33,847 bases of DNA, from the IMG/VR virus record IMGVR_UViG_3300025647_000134, positions 1 through 33,847 of that record; one strand, given 5' to 3'. The DNA comes from a virus. The position numbers and the translations under genes are program-made. This document shows, in pieces, positions 1-6,188 of the stretch (the stretch's first letter is position 1; each line of letters opens with the position of its first letter). The notes under the pieces were generated by a model that had not been told where the DNA came from, searched no databases, and saw only the letters and a program-made list of their open reading frames with translations.

Positions 1-662
1 TTAAATTGTCCTTTTAAGCGTTCATTTAGCGTGCCGATGGCATCACCTTTGGATTTAGCGGTTTCAGCCGCTTCATTTCTACCGTTCATGGCCCCGCCAC
101 TTACTTGCTTACTACCAGGGGCACCGCCACCGCTAGCCGCATCTGCTTTCATGTGTTGGCTTAACACTGGGTGCTTTTCCATCCACTTGATATATTCAAC
201 AGGATCGTGAGTGATCACCTTTCCTGTAAAATCTTTAAATTCTGTTTTTACGTTTTCGCCATCGAATGAGGTTGATACTAGATGAGACACTAGATCGACA
301 CCCTCAGGCTCGTTGAACTTACCAGAAAAGCGACTTAGTAAAGCAGACTTGCTTTCGCTTGCGATTCGGTTATTTGCCGCTTCAAGTTTTGCAGTTAATC
401 CAGTTTCCTTTTCTGCGAACTCACCACGCAATGACTTTTCGAACTCTTCCATGTTGGCTGAGCTTTTAGCGGCTTCTTGCTCTGATAATAATCGTGCTGC
501 ATCTGCTGCTTTAGCCGCTGTTGAAGCCTGCTTTTTTTCAGTCAGCAATGTATCGCGAGAATCTTTTAAGCCCTTAGTCATTTCATCGACTTCTGCTTGA
601 GTATAAGTTTTAGGTGCATCTGTTGTATCATCGACCCCGTCGATAGTTGTATCATCTGACAT
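1..662 (-). CDS. Head scaffolding protein (3' end cut by window edge)
   Basis: About 220 codons are visible, starting at the ATG at 660-662 behind a GGGG-rich ribosome site; no stop is reached before base 1. The product is acidic at the N-terminus and then a long Ala/Glu/Lys-rich helical, coiled-coil stretch (about residues 25-105). A flexible Gly/Ser/Ala-rich segment follows and then a short basic end. This is the usual build of phage capsid scaffolds, which fill the procapsid and are lost on maturation. Its position after portal and MuF and before where the capsid gene should lie supports the call. It has its own promoter at 699-727 just after a terminator. The identification rests on composition and order, not on a sequence motif. 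Confidence 0.68.
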   Translation of the reverse strand, partial: MSDDTTIDGVDDTTDAPKTYTQAEVDEMTKGLKDSRDTLLTEKKQASTAAKAADAARLLSEQEAAKSSANMEEFEKSLRGEFAEKETGLTAKLEAANNRIASESKSALLSRFSGKFNEPEGVDLVSHLVSTSFDGENVKTEFKDFTGKVITHDPVEYIKWMEKHPVLSQHMKADAASGGGAPGSKQVSGGAMNGRNEAAETAKSKGDAIGTLNERLKGQF

Positions 663-698
663 TATGGACCCCGTCCGTTATGTGTTAAGTTCTAGTTG

Positions 699-727
699 AT
701 TATATGCTGTGTTTAGTTGTCAAGCAA
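699..727 (-). promoter_or_regulatory. Sigma70-like promoter for scaffold/capsid genes
   Basis: On the minus strand a TTGCTT -35 (722-727) and a perfect TATAAT -10 (699-704) are separated by 17 bp. They lie just downstream of a terminator and about 37 bp before the scaffold start. A TTGACA also occurs nearby but its spacing to the -10 is only 13 bp. Confidence 0.6.
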
Positions 728-735
728 GTATTAGC

Positions 736-760
736 AAAAAACCAGCAATTAAGCTGGTTT
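736..760 (-). terminator. Rho-independent terminator upstream of scaffold
   Basis: The stem AAACCAGC (739-746) pairs with GCTGGTTT (753-760) around the loop AATTAA, with a run of six T on the minus strand after the stem. It ends transcription coming from the MuF side and the RNA-like segment; the scaffold promoter follows immediately. Confidence 0.75.
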
Positions 761-945
761 AATGTTGCATCATATACGCTTCACAGCGTTTACTTTGCGT
801 GCTAGTCATAGCCGATTCTAGCTGGCAGATATTTGACCACCCCTTATTAGAAGTAAACCAAACCATGTGATGCTGGCGCTAATCTCAGCTTTATTGCTCC
901 AAGCAACCTCCAAGTCCGTATAGCTTCGGCATTATCACATTTTGA

Positions 946-1080
946 TGGACTCTTAGGGATTCGAACCCTAGCTTTAGTCGTTTTCGCGTTGGAGCGATCA
1001 ACTCCTAGTGTTAAGCGTCAATCTGCCGCTAAGCAGAGATAAGCAAAACCAGCAACTAAAGACGCATCCAAGCAAAGCCC
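946..1080 (-). ncRNA. Miniature tmRNA-like (tRNA-like) structured RNA
   Basis: Read on the minus strand, GGGCTTT (1080-1074) pairs at all seven positions with AGAGTCC (953-947). The third pair is G:U and an A follows as discriminator, the alanine/tmRNA identity pattern. The T-arm is TAGGG-TTCGAAT-CCCTA (970-954). There is no D-stem or anticodon arm in the tRNA position. Instead CTTTAGTTG (1061-1053) pairs over 9 bp with CGACTAAAG (980-972), directly abutting the T-arm as tmRNA helix P2 does. The GGATGCGTC at 1069-1061 resembles the tmRNA GGATTCGAC motif. The 70-nt internal loop has hairpins at 1037-1022 and 1005-991 and a short frame ending Leu-Ala-Ala-Asp-stop (1053-1018). CCA is not encoded. 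Bacterial tmRNAs are about 350 nt, so this is very short. A decayed tRNA or an unrelated tRNA-like element remains possible. Confidence 0.5.
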
Positions 1081-1110
1081 ATAAAAATATAATAAAACCG
1101 CATGTGCGGT
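1081..1110 (-). terminator. Terminator-like hairpin downstream of MuF gene
   Basis: ACCGCA (1097-1102) and TGCGGT (1105-1110) form a GC-rich hairpin followed on the minus strand by a T-rich tract (TTTTATTATATTTTT). It lies about 140 bp beyond the MuF stop and immediately before the 5' end of the tmRNA-like element. It could end the MuF transcript, or the short RNA that a promoter at the MuF stop codon would produce. Confidence 0.55.
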
Positions 1111-1220
1111 AACTCGTAAGCATGGTCTTTCCCATCGTCAAGATTTTAAATAACACCATACTAACAAATCGGTGTATACGGGAGTAGTGCCACTATCTAC
1201 CTTTACGCGTTCACCGTTTG

Positions 1221-1252
1221 ATTATAATGTATCAATATTAATTTAATGTCAA
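1221..1252 (-). promoter_or_regulatory. Possible promoter overlapping the MuF stop codon
   Basis: A perfect TTGACA (1247-1252, minus) contains the MuF TGA stop. CATTAT lies at 17-bp spacing (1224-1229) and a TATAAT just beyond it (1221-1226, 20-bp spacing). It would transcribe the gene-free segment 1215-740. The remainder of 1111-1220 shows no other gene or repeat that I can support. Confidence 0.4.
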
Positions 1253-2304
1253 CGCTTGCCTAGATATATTTTAACTTTATTATCTTCATCAGCCATTTCA
1301 TCAATAGTCAATCCGCGACCTAAATCATCCACTGATAGCTTTCTAAATTCCTCAGTCGTTAATCCAGCATTACGAAATATCTGGCCTTTAGTCTTGCCGA
1401 GTCGCATATCTTGAAACTCAAACGGTTGATCCGCTAGCCATCCATAATATGTGGTATCTGCTGAAACCACCTTTCCACCATCAGCACCTTTACTGGCTCG
1501 TGTAGCGCCTTGGTCGAATGTATCGAACTCACTAGACGGCTTTGGCGAAGTTGTAGTCCTGCACCAGCGATGAAATGGCGGCATCGGCTGATAGGTATCA
1601 GTTAATTTATAAACCTTTCCTGTAGGCCACGCAGCGCACAAATCAGACGTTCTGCCGTCAAGAGTCACCACTAATTCATAACCGATAATAATATCGTCAT
1701 TCTCTGCATACGTTTCAAATCTAGCAGCGTTTGCCATGTGCATAATTGCATCATGAGCTACGCCTTTAGCTTCACGTTTCGATATGTCGGATAAGCCACC
1801 AGCACCAACTACATTACGGATAATTTGATTGGTCGATAAGCCTTGAGTAAACCCAAGCTTAACACCCATTACTAACCGGTTAACTTCATTCACCCCCCAC
1901 GTATCTAGCAAGGTTGTCAGCTCGACAGCTTTAGTCGCGCCAATACTCACAGGTTGAAATTGTGCAGCAGCCCATACCTGGTTAACTGTAGGCTGAGTTA
2001 ATTCCGCATCAATCCAACCTCCAATAGTCGAAGTCTGGTAGTTGGCCTCGTACTTTGCAAAGTCTTTTAATTGCTCCTCAAGCTCTTTACGCCACTTACC
2101 AGCAGGTTTATTCAACTGACTAGCAAGCGTATTGATTAGCGTAGTTAATCGCTTAGCAGTTCTTTTATCGCTATCAAACCCTGCAACAGACTTACGGATG
2201 ATTTGTTTCATCTCGTCAAGATATTGATTAACAGTTTTACCGGCATTAGCAGCCAGCTTAAGCGTGTTAATGTGGTGAGCTAGTAATTGGTCATTTAGTG
2301 CCAT
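1249..2304 (-). CDS. Minor head protein, SPP1 gp7 / Mu gpF (MuF) family
   Basis: This 351-residue protein has the C-terminal signature of the MuF head morphogenesis family: a thr-leu-asp-x-arg-thr-ser run, a Cys, a short basic/hydrophobic loop and then Pro-Pro-x-His-x-x-Cys-Arg at about residues 215-252. Members are minor capsid proteins near the portal vertex that take part in procapsid assembly and sometimes enter the host with DNA. The N-terminal half is helical and has no motif I can name. The start is the ATG at 2302-2304, behind AGG at about 10 bases. In most phages this gene directly follows the portal; here an accessory block of about 2.2 kb separates them. Confidence 0.85.
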   Translation of the reverse strand: MALNDQLLAHHINTLKLAANAGKTVNQYLDEMKQIIRKSVAGFDSDKRTAKRLTTLINTLASQLNKPAGKWRKELEEQLKDFAKYEANYQTSTIGGWIDAELTQPTVNQVWAAAQFQPVSIGATKAVELTTLLDTWGVNEVNRLVMGVKLGFTQGLSTNQIIRNVVGAGGLSDISKREAKGVAHDAIMHMANAARFETYAENDDIIIGYELVVTLDGRTSDLCAAWPTGKVYKLTDTYQPMPPFHRWCRTTTSPKPSSEFDTFDQGATRASKGADGGKVVSADTTYYGWLADQPFEFQDMRLGKTKGQIFRNAGLTTEEFRKLSVDDLGRGLTIDEMADEDNKVKIYLGKR

Positions 2305-2305
2305 G

Positions 2306-2620
2306 TTATGCGCCTAATTTTCTGTATTTCATCTCTGAACGAGCAAGCTTCGGATCGTCTCCGCTTACGGTGATACCAATCCGATCAATCTGCAAAACAG
2401 CCACACCATCTACAGCAAGACTCTCCGATCCGTCACCATATGTTGTAAGCGATACCCTTCTCTTTATCTCTTGGTGATTACTTATATCTACCCCGCTACC
2501 ACTTAGGCATTCAGATATTAACTTTTCACGATTATTGAATAGCTGATTAGCTAATGTATCCGCTATCGATGCGACTCCGCCATTTATTGATGGCGTTATA
2601 TCTAAGTTGAATTCTTTCAT
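2306..2620 (-). CDS. Hypothetical 104-residue protein
   Basis: I do not recognise the family. The start is set at the ATG at 2618-2620 because TTTTGGGGTG lies six bases upstream and because ATGA overlaps the stop of the preceding gene; a more distal GTG-type start has no ribosome site. The protein is mixed alpha/beta in appearance with no Cys cluster, signal or membrane segment. It ends two bases before the MuF start, so the two are probably co-translated. Confidence 0.6.
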   Translation of the reverse strand: MKEFNLDITPSINGGVASIADTLANQLFNNREKLISECLSGSGVDISNHQEIKRRVSLTTYGDGSESLAVDGVAVLQIDRIGITVSGDDPKLARSEMKYRKLGA

Positions 2621-2877
2621 TTTGCACCCCAAAACATAAACCACACAACGAAACAGGTTACCAGTATCATTGATATCATAGCGTAAAATACCGGATTAAC
2701 CTCAAGCTTTAGCGCGTGAAGATTAAACCGCTGGTCAAGTAGCACCGATGGTATCCATTCGCCTGCATAGATAAAATTATTATTGCATTCATCAATTTTA
2801 ACATACTTTAGCTCACCACTGATGGATGCGAAGTGTGTTGCGCCTGTTGGGGCGTCTTTTCTAATTCTGTGTGTCAT
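2617..2877 (-). CDS. Small protein with C-terminal membrane segment
   Basis: This is an 86-residue product. Residues 1-58 look soluble and residues about 62-83 form one strongly hydrophobic helix (Val/Phe/Met/Ile rich) followed by a short basic end, so a tail-anchored membrane protein is likely. The start overlaps the previous stop as TAATG. I do not recognise the family. It belongs to the tightly packed accessory block between portal and MuF. Confidence 0.6.
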   Translation of the reverse strand: MTHRIRKDAPTGATHFASISGELKYVKIDECNNNFIYAGEWIPSVLLDQRFNLHALKLEVNPVFYAMISMILVTCFVVWFMFWGAK

Positions 2878-3218
2878 TATGGCCTCACTCCGTTCATCAT
2901 TAAAAATAAGATCGCGGCTGCGCGCAGTATTTTTTCTGGCTTAACGCTAACTTTAATATGCTCTGCAAAGTAACTGCTGACATAAGCTTGGCACATGTCA
3001 TGGTTTATTGTTATCGAATTTTCAGCAATAATCGGCCCAGTATCATCCCATGATTCGCAGTAGTTAATTACATCTTGACAGTAATGACCACTACCATCAA
3101 TTCCGCAATGAAAGAAGCTGTCTCCATCTTTTGCGAGCTCCCAACCGCCTAGCGCAAACTCTGTATGTGTTACAGCTTGGTTTATCTCTTTGTCGCTACA
3201 ATCATCCCAAGTTTTCAT
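2877..3218 (-). CDS. NinX-like protein (DUF2591 type)
   Basis: The 113-residue protein has the pattern I associate with phage NinX/DUF2591. There is an early Asp-x-Glu-Ile-Asn, then Ser-Trp-x-Asp-x-Gly-Pro-Ile-Ile near residue 57, and a C-terminal Arg-Ala-Ala-x-Ile-Leu-Phe-Leu-Met-Met. NinX comes from the nin region of lambdoid phages and has no firm function. Its start overlaps the methylase stop (TAATG), implying coupled translation. Finding it next to structural genes rather than in a nin-like early region is unusual. Confidence 0.72.
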   Translation of the reverse strand: MKTWDDCSDKEINQAVTHTEFALGGWELAKDGDSFFHCGIDGSGHYCQDVINYCESWDDTGPIIAENSITINHDMCQAYVSSYFAEHIKVSVKPEKILRAAAILFLMMNGVRP

Positions 3219-3748
3219 TATTTTACTACCTTATTCTTTTTAGGCTTACCGTTAGGATAAATCTCATCAATATGCACATGCTCTACTGATTTGGTCTTGC
3301 TACCAAATGGTGCTAGATAAAACATTAACTGTGGCTTGTTGTTGCTACCTATTGGGTCGCCTTTATCGTCTAAGAATGCGATGCGACCGCCAATGATAGG
3401 CATGATTATAGCTGCGTTAGCTTCTAGCTCAACATACCATTTGGTTGATGGATCGTTGTTTAGGATTCCTGCTACCGCATGACCGCCCTTACTCCACTTA
3501 ATAGCTTGTTGAATAAAAGGTAAAGGGTTGCTGTAAGGCGGATTCATCCAACATAAGCTCCCCTCGTAAACGCATAAGTCTCTTTCTGAAAATGTCAGCC
3601 AATTATCATTGAAGAAATCGGCGCTTTTATCCAAGTATTTATCACATACATGACCGCTATCGCTTGCGCACAAATCAAGCTGAATAACTCCAAATCGCGA
3701 TGTAATATAATCGATTACTTCTGGCGGTGTTCTCCATAAATCATTCAT
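3218..3748 (-). CDS. Phage N6-adenine DNA methyltransferase (Dam_phage family)
   Basis: The 176-residue product carries the hallmarks of the small phage Dam family. These are Trp-x-Thr-Pro-Pro near the N-terminus, Asp-Leu-Cys-Ala-Ser (about residues 25-29, SAM-binding motif I region) and the catalytic Asn-Pro-Pro-Tyr at about residues 69-72. It would transfer methyl groups from S-adenosylmethionine to adenine in DNA, probably to evade host restriction or mark phage DNA. The start follows GAGG by eight bases. The protein ends in a Lys-rich tail. Target specificity cannot be read from sequence. Confidence 0.85.
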   Translation of the reverse strand: MNDLWRTPPEVIDYITSRFGVIQLDLCASDSGHVCDKYLDKSADFFNDNWLTFSERDLCVYEGSLCWMNPPYSNPLPFIQQAIKWSKGGHAVAGILNNDPSTKWYVELEANAAIIMPIIGGRIAFLDDKGDPIGSNNKPQLMFYLAPFGSKTKSVEHVHIDEIYPNGKPKKNKVVK

Positions 3749-3774
3749 CTGTCCGTCCTCTTTATTAATGTGAA

Positions 3775-3960
3775 TTAATATTCATACCATCGCTTTGATA
3801 TCTCAGTTGATACGTGTTGCGGCATCCACTTACCGCGACATCCTGGCATACTGCCATGTAGCGACCCAACAACCTCGCGCTCACATATTTCAGAGCAATA
3901 CGGGTTATTGTCCCACCCTCTTTTCTTTGATTTTCGTCCGCAACATCTGCAATTATCCAT
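3775..3960 (-). CDS. Small Cys-rich (zinc-finger-like) protein
   Basis: This is a 61-residue product starting at ATG 3958-3960 behind GGGAG. Cys4-x2-Cys7 and Cys22-x3-Cys26 could bind one zinc; the rest is basic. A different frame beginning with TTG lies on the same bases but lacks the cysteines and a ribosome site. I do not recognise the family. A promoter with a TTGCAC -35 lies directly upstream. Confidence 0.62.
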   Translation of the reverse strand: MDNCRCCGRKSKKRGWDNNPYCSEICEREVVGSLHGSMPGCRGKWMPQHVSTEISKRWYEY

Positions 3961-3992
3961 ATCAAACTCCCGTAAATTATTAAACTGAATCA

Positions 3993-4020
3993 ACAATAAC
4001 ACAATATTAAGTTTGTGCAA
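3993..4020 (-). promoter_or_regulatory. Promoter with shared TATTGCAC -35 element
   Basis: On the minus strand TTGCAC (4015-4020) and TATTGT (3993-3998) are spaced by 16 bp. The surrounding TATTGCACAA and a second AATATTG nine bases on closely match the promoter/operator before the gene at 9864-10097. It lies inside the 3' end of the upstream small gene and drives the Zn-finger, methylase and NinX genes. Confidence 0.5.
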
Positions 4021-4186
4021 TATTTATCTTTAGCTTAGTTTTCGACATAATCCATACCTGACCAGACTTGTCAACCTTAGCTCCTGCATAAAGTAATCGC
4101 TGCAATTGAGTTGCTGTAACTTCGTGATACTTAGCGGCTGAGTAGGTTGATTTGTGTTGCGATAAATACTGTTTAATTGGTTTCAT
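4007..4186 (-). CDS. Small repeated-family protein, copy 1 of 3 (HTH-like)
   Basis: This is a 59-residue protein beginning MKPIKQYLSQ. It is a paralogue of the products at 19992-20165 and 21034-21207; the first 24 nucleotides are identical between this copy and the plus-strand ones apart from one codon's neighbourhood, and the body is about 60% identical. The Ala-Ala-Lys-x-His-Glu-Val core followed by Gln-Leu-x-Arg-Leu could be a short helix-turn-helix. A Gly-Gln-Val-Trp-Ile strand follows, so a small DNA-binding regulator is my best guess. The start overlaps the previous stop as ATGA. It is the most diverged of the three copies. Confidence 0.7.
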   Translation of the reverse strand: MKPIKQYLSQHKSTYSAAKYHEVTATQLQRLLYAGAKVDKSGQVWIMSKTKLKINIAQT

Positions 4187-4362
4187 TTTTTATATATTAC
4201 TCCGATTACTTTGAATTGATTGTTTTTTATAAATCCACCGCCAAGGGCAAATCCGTCCTTTGTTAATCTATCAGGCCTTAACTCCCATGTGTCGCCATCT
4301 CTCATGGTAAACCGTGGAAGTATTACGCTCTCGGCAAGCGCCACCTTTATCATTCTTATCAT
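4183..4362 (-). CDS. Hypothetical 59-residue protein
   Basis: The reading frame starts with ATGA overlapping the stop of the gene at 4359-4559 and ends with ATGA overlapping the next small gene, so it sits in a translationally coupled string. It is mostly beta-like with a Gly-Gly-Gly turn and a basic C-terminus. I do not recognise the family. Confidence 0.6.
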   Translation of the reverse strand: MIRMIKVALAESVILPRFTMRDGDTWELRPDRLTKDGFALGGGFIKNNQFKVIGVIYKK

Positions 4363-4559
4363 GCTGCAATCCTAATCATCTCTTTAAACCCGTCAGCGTT
4401 TTTTACAACAAAACCACTTTCGCCGTGAATCTCAACAACAAGTCTTGATACACATTCACCCATATTATCGTCACAATTCTTTTCTGCTTCTTCTATAGAA
4501 TCAAATACTACAGTTAAGAATGTGAATTTTTCGTTTGTGCGGTTAGTAAGTGTTTTCAT
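4359..4559 (-). CDS. Hypothetical 66-residue acidic protein
   Basis: This is the first gene of the accessory block, with its own promoter (4597-4624) and AAAGGCAG upstream of the ATG. It has a central Glu/Asp-rich helix and two beta-like stretches. There is no signal or membrane segment and no recognisable family. Confidence 0.62.
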   Translation of the reverse strand: MKTLTNRTNEKFTFLTVVFDSIEEAEKNCDDNMGECVSRLVVEIHGESGFVVKNADGFKEMIRIAA

Positions 4560-4596
4560 GATTGCTGCCTTTGAGTTGTTTCGTTTCGATAAAGCT

Positions 4597-4624
4597 ATAG
4601 TATCAAATCTGACAATATACGCAA
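4597..4624 (-). promoter_or_regulatory. Promoter of the portal-MuF accessory block
   Basis: TTGCGT (4619-4624) and TACTAT (4597-4602) on the minus strand are spaced by 16 bp. It immediately follows the portal terminator and shares the TATTGC -35 region and 16-bp spacing with the promoters at 3993 and 10126. Confidence 0.5.
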
Positions 4625-4662
4625 TACTTATTTGAGATTAATTTAATATATTTACAGTAGGC

Positions 4663-4688
4663 AATAAAAAACCCCAATTAAGGGGCTT
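4663..4688 (-). terminator. Terminator after the portal gene
   Basis: CCCC (4672-4675) pairs with GGGG (4682-4685) around AATTAA, with TTTTTTATT after the stem on the minus strand. The loop is identical to those of the terminators at 736 and 8003. It closes the terminase-portal unit. Confidence 0.7.
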
Positions 4689-4705
4689 CAAGTTGTAAGC
4701 GTTAC

Positions 4706-6169
4706 TTACACGTTGCTATCTGGCGCTGGAGGTATCTCACCATTTACATTAGCGTCAAGTTTCGGCGCTGGTGCAGGTGGTTGATTAATTATCTCCTTTT
4801 CAATATCTTCATCAGTCCAATTGGTAACGCCTGCCGCTCTTAGTGCTGCATAGTATGAACGAGCAGGTAACAACCCCGCATTAATGTCAACCATCCACGC
4901 TGTACGGTCTTGAGCTGTCATCTGAGCCATGAAAAATTCCATATTCAATTCGAATACAGTATCTTCTGCTTTAATACCTAACATCTCGCCACACCAGATA
5001 ATGTTTTGCTTATATGCCATTGATACGTTAATCGCAATTGTAGCCATTATAGAAGTGTCAGCACCACGCTGTAATCGTGCAGCCTCGGCTGTCATCTGTA
5101 CTGATGGCATTAACATCTGAGCGCCAGCTTTAACAGCTTGATCCTCTTTCATTGCCATTAATTCTTTAGACAGGTTGCTTGGCGATGCCTGCAATAATTC
5201 AGACCCTCCACCAGCACCTAAGTTATGGCCTTTGCGTGAACCCAATCGAATGCCGTCTTTGTTAGCTTCTGCAAACTGGTTGCTATTCATGTTTTCGCCA
5301 GGATACAGCATCAGAGTAGGCTGAGAACAAATGAACGCGCTTTCTTCCACATCGGCACTATTTCTGAAGTGGCCTAAGTTGATCTCAGTCAGCGTGAATA
5401 ATGGCGGCTCATCAATTGAGTCATCGTTATTGTCTGCACCAATGAACGAAAACGGAATATGGCCGATCGACTTACCGCCAATCTTAGGCTCAATCAATTC
5501 AGTTTCGCCAACCTGCGAGCTGCTATCTTCGAATTTAAATAATCGCTGCTGATATTTACCATCAACGATTTCTAATACTCGATACTGCTCACCAACAAGG
5601 TACTCGAACTCATTTAGCGCGTTCTGGTACTCATATGATTCACGCAATACAACTTGAGTTAACACCTCAGTACTGCCTATGCGAGTCTTGCGCCAGCTAA
5701 CAATATTCTCCGATGTATAGAGTAGGATGCGCGGATTTAATAGCCCTGCATTCTGCTGAGCGCGATTAGCTGCTGCTGTTTCAGGTGAGTCAGTTAACAA
5801 GCCTGCACGACCAATAGAATCAACCTCCTTTAGCGCATCTTTACTTTGCTGAATTAACCCAATACCAGCGCCATTGGTATTCTTAACTAAATACTCAAGT
5901 TTTGGATCTAGAAATATTTCGGGAGGCTTTCTGTATACAGCGCCAACCATTCCTTTTAATGTACGATCAACAAAATTATAGAATACCGCGCCATCTTGAT
6001 AGTCAAGTTGTCGTTTTGCTGAATAATTTGCGTCTGACTCGCTTGAGCCAACATCACGAAGATACTTTTTTACCTCTGCCGATAGCACATCGCGGATCTT
6101 CTTCCACTTCGGAGCCATTCGCGCATAATCACGGTGTGGCGTTCTTACACCTAAGTTGCTTGTTGTCAT
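4706..6169 (-). CDS. Portal protein, DUF4055 type
   Basis: The 487-residue protein matches the DUF4055 portal-like family. It has an N-terminal His-x-Asp-Tyr-x-x-Met-Ala-Pro-Lys-Trp run, then Tyr-Asn-Phe-Val-Asp-Arg-Thr-Leu-x-Gly-Met-Val-Gly and Arg-Lys-Pro-Pro at about residues 65-85. A long Glu/Ala/Gln helical region lies around residues 300-370, as in portals. The C-terminus is Pro/Asn rich. The dodecameric portal forms the DNA channel at the head vertex and docks the terminase. It lies 19 bases after the large terminase and is followed by a terminator. The ATG at 6167-6169 has AGGA eight bases upstream. Confidence 0.85.
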   Translation of the reverse strand: MTTSNLGVRTPHRDYARMAPKWKKIRDVLSAEVKKYLRDVGSSESDANYSAKRQLDYQDGAVFYNFVDRTLKGMVGAVYRKPPEIFLDPKLEYLVKNTNGAGIGLIQQSKDALKEVDSIGRAGLLTDSPETAAANRAQQNAGLLNPRILLYTSENIVSWRKTRIGSTEVLTQVVLRESYEYQNALNEFEYLVGEQYRVLEIVDGKYQQRLFKFEDSSSQVGETELIEPKIGGKSIGHIPFSFIGADNNDDSIDEPPLFTLTEINLGHFRNSADVEESAFICSQPTLMLYPGENMNSNQFAEANKDGIRLGSRKGHNLGAGGGSELLQASPSNLSKELMAMKEDQAVKAGAQMLMPSVQMTAEAARLQRGADTSIMATIAINVSMAYKQNIIWCGEMLGIKAEDTVFELNMEFFMAQMTAQDRTAWMVDINAGLLPARSYYAALRAAGVTNWTDEDIEKEIINQPPAPAPKLDANVNGEIPPAPDSNV

Positions 6170-6188
6170 TTAATTTGTCCTGTTAGTG

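Noticed and set aside
759-866. 35-codon minus-strand frame ending at the terminator
   Set aside because: No Shine-Dalgarno sequence and no recognisable features; kept only as a weak possibility.
946-970. T-arm sequence as an attP core matching the 3' end of a host tRNA gene
   Set aside because: No integrase is in the window, the position inside head genes would be odd, and pairing partners for the whole acceptor and a P2-like helix exist locally.
995-1040. Ordinary tRNA with GAU anticodon (hairpin 1005-991)
   Set aside because: No matching 5' acceptor strand or D-arm at tRNA distance, and the anticodon stem has only four pairs.
1000-1165. Hydrophobic frame of about 53 codons on the minus strand crossing the tmRNA-like element
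   Set aside because: T-rich DNA easily yields hydrophobic frames, the ribosome site is poor, and it runs through the terminator-like hairpin; the RNA structure explains the bases better.
3765-3965. 66-codon frame starting with TTG over the zinc-finger gene
   Set aside because: No ribosome site at proper distance; the other frame has ATG, GGGAG and paired cysteines.
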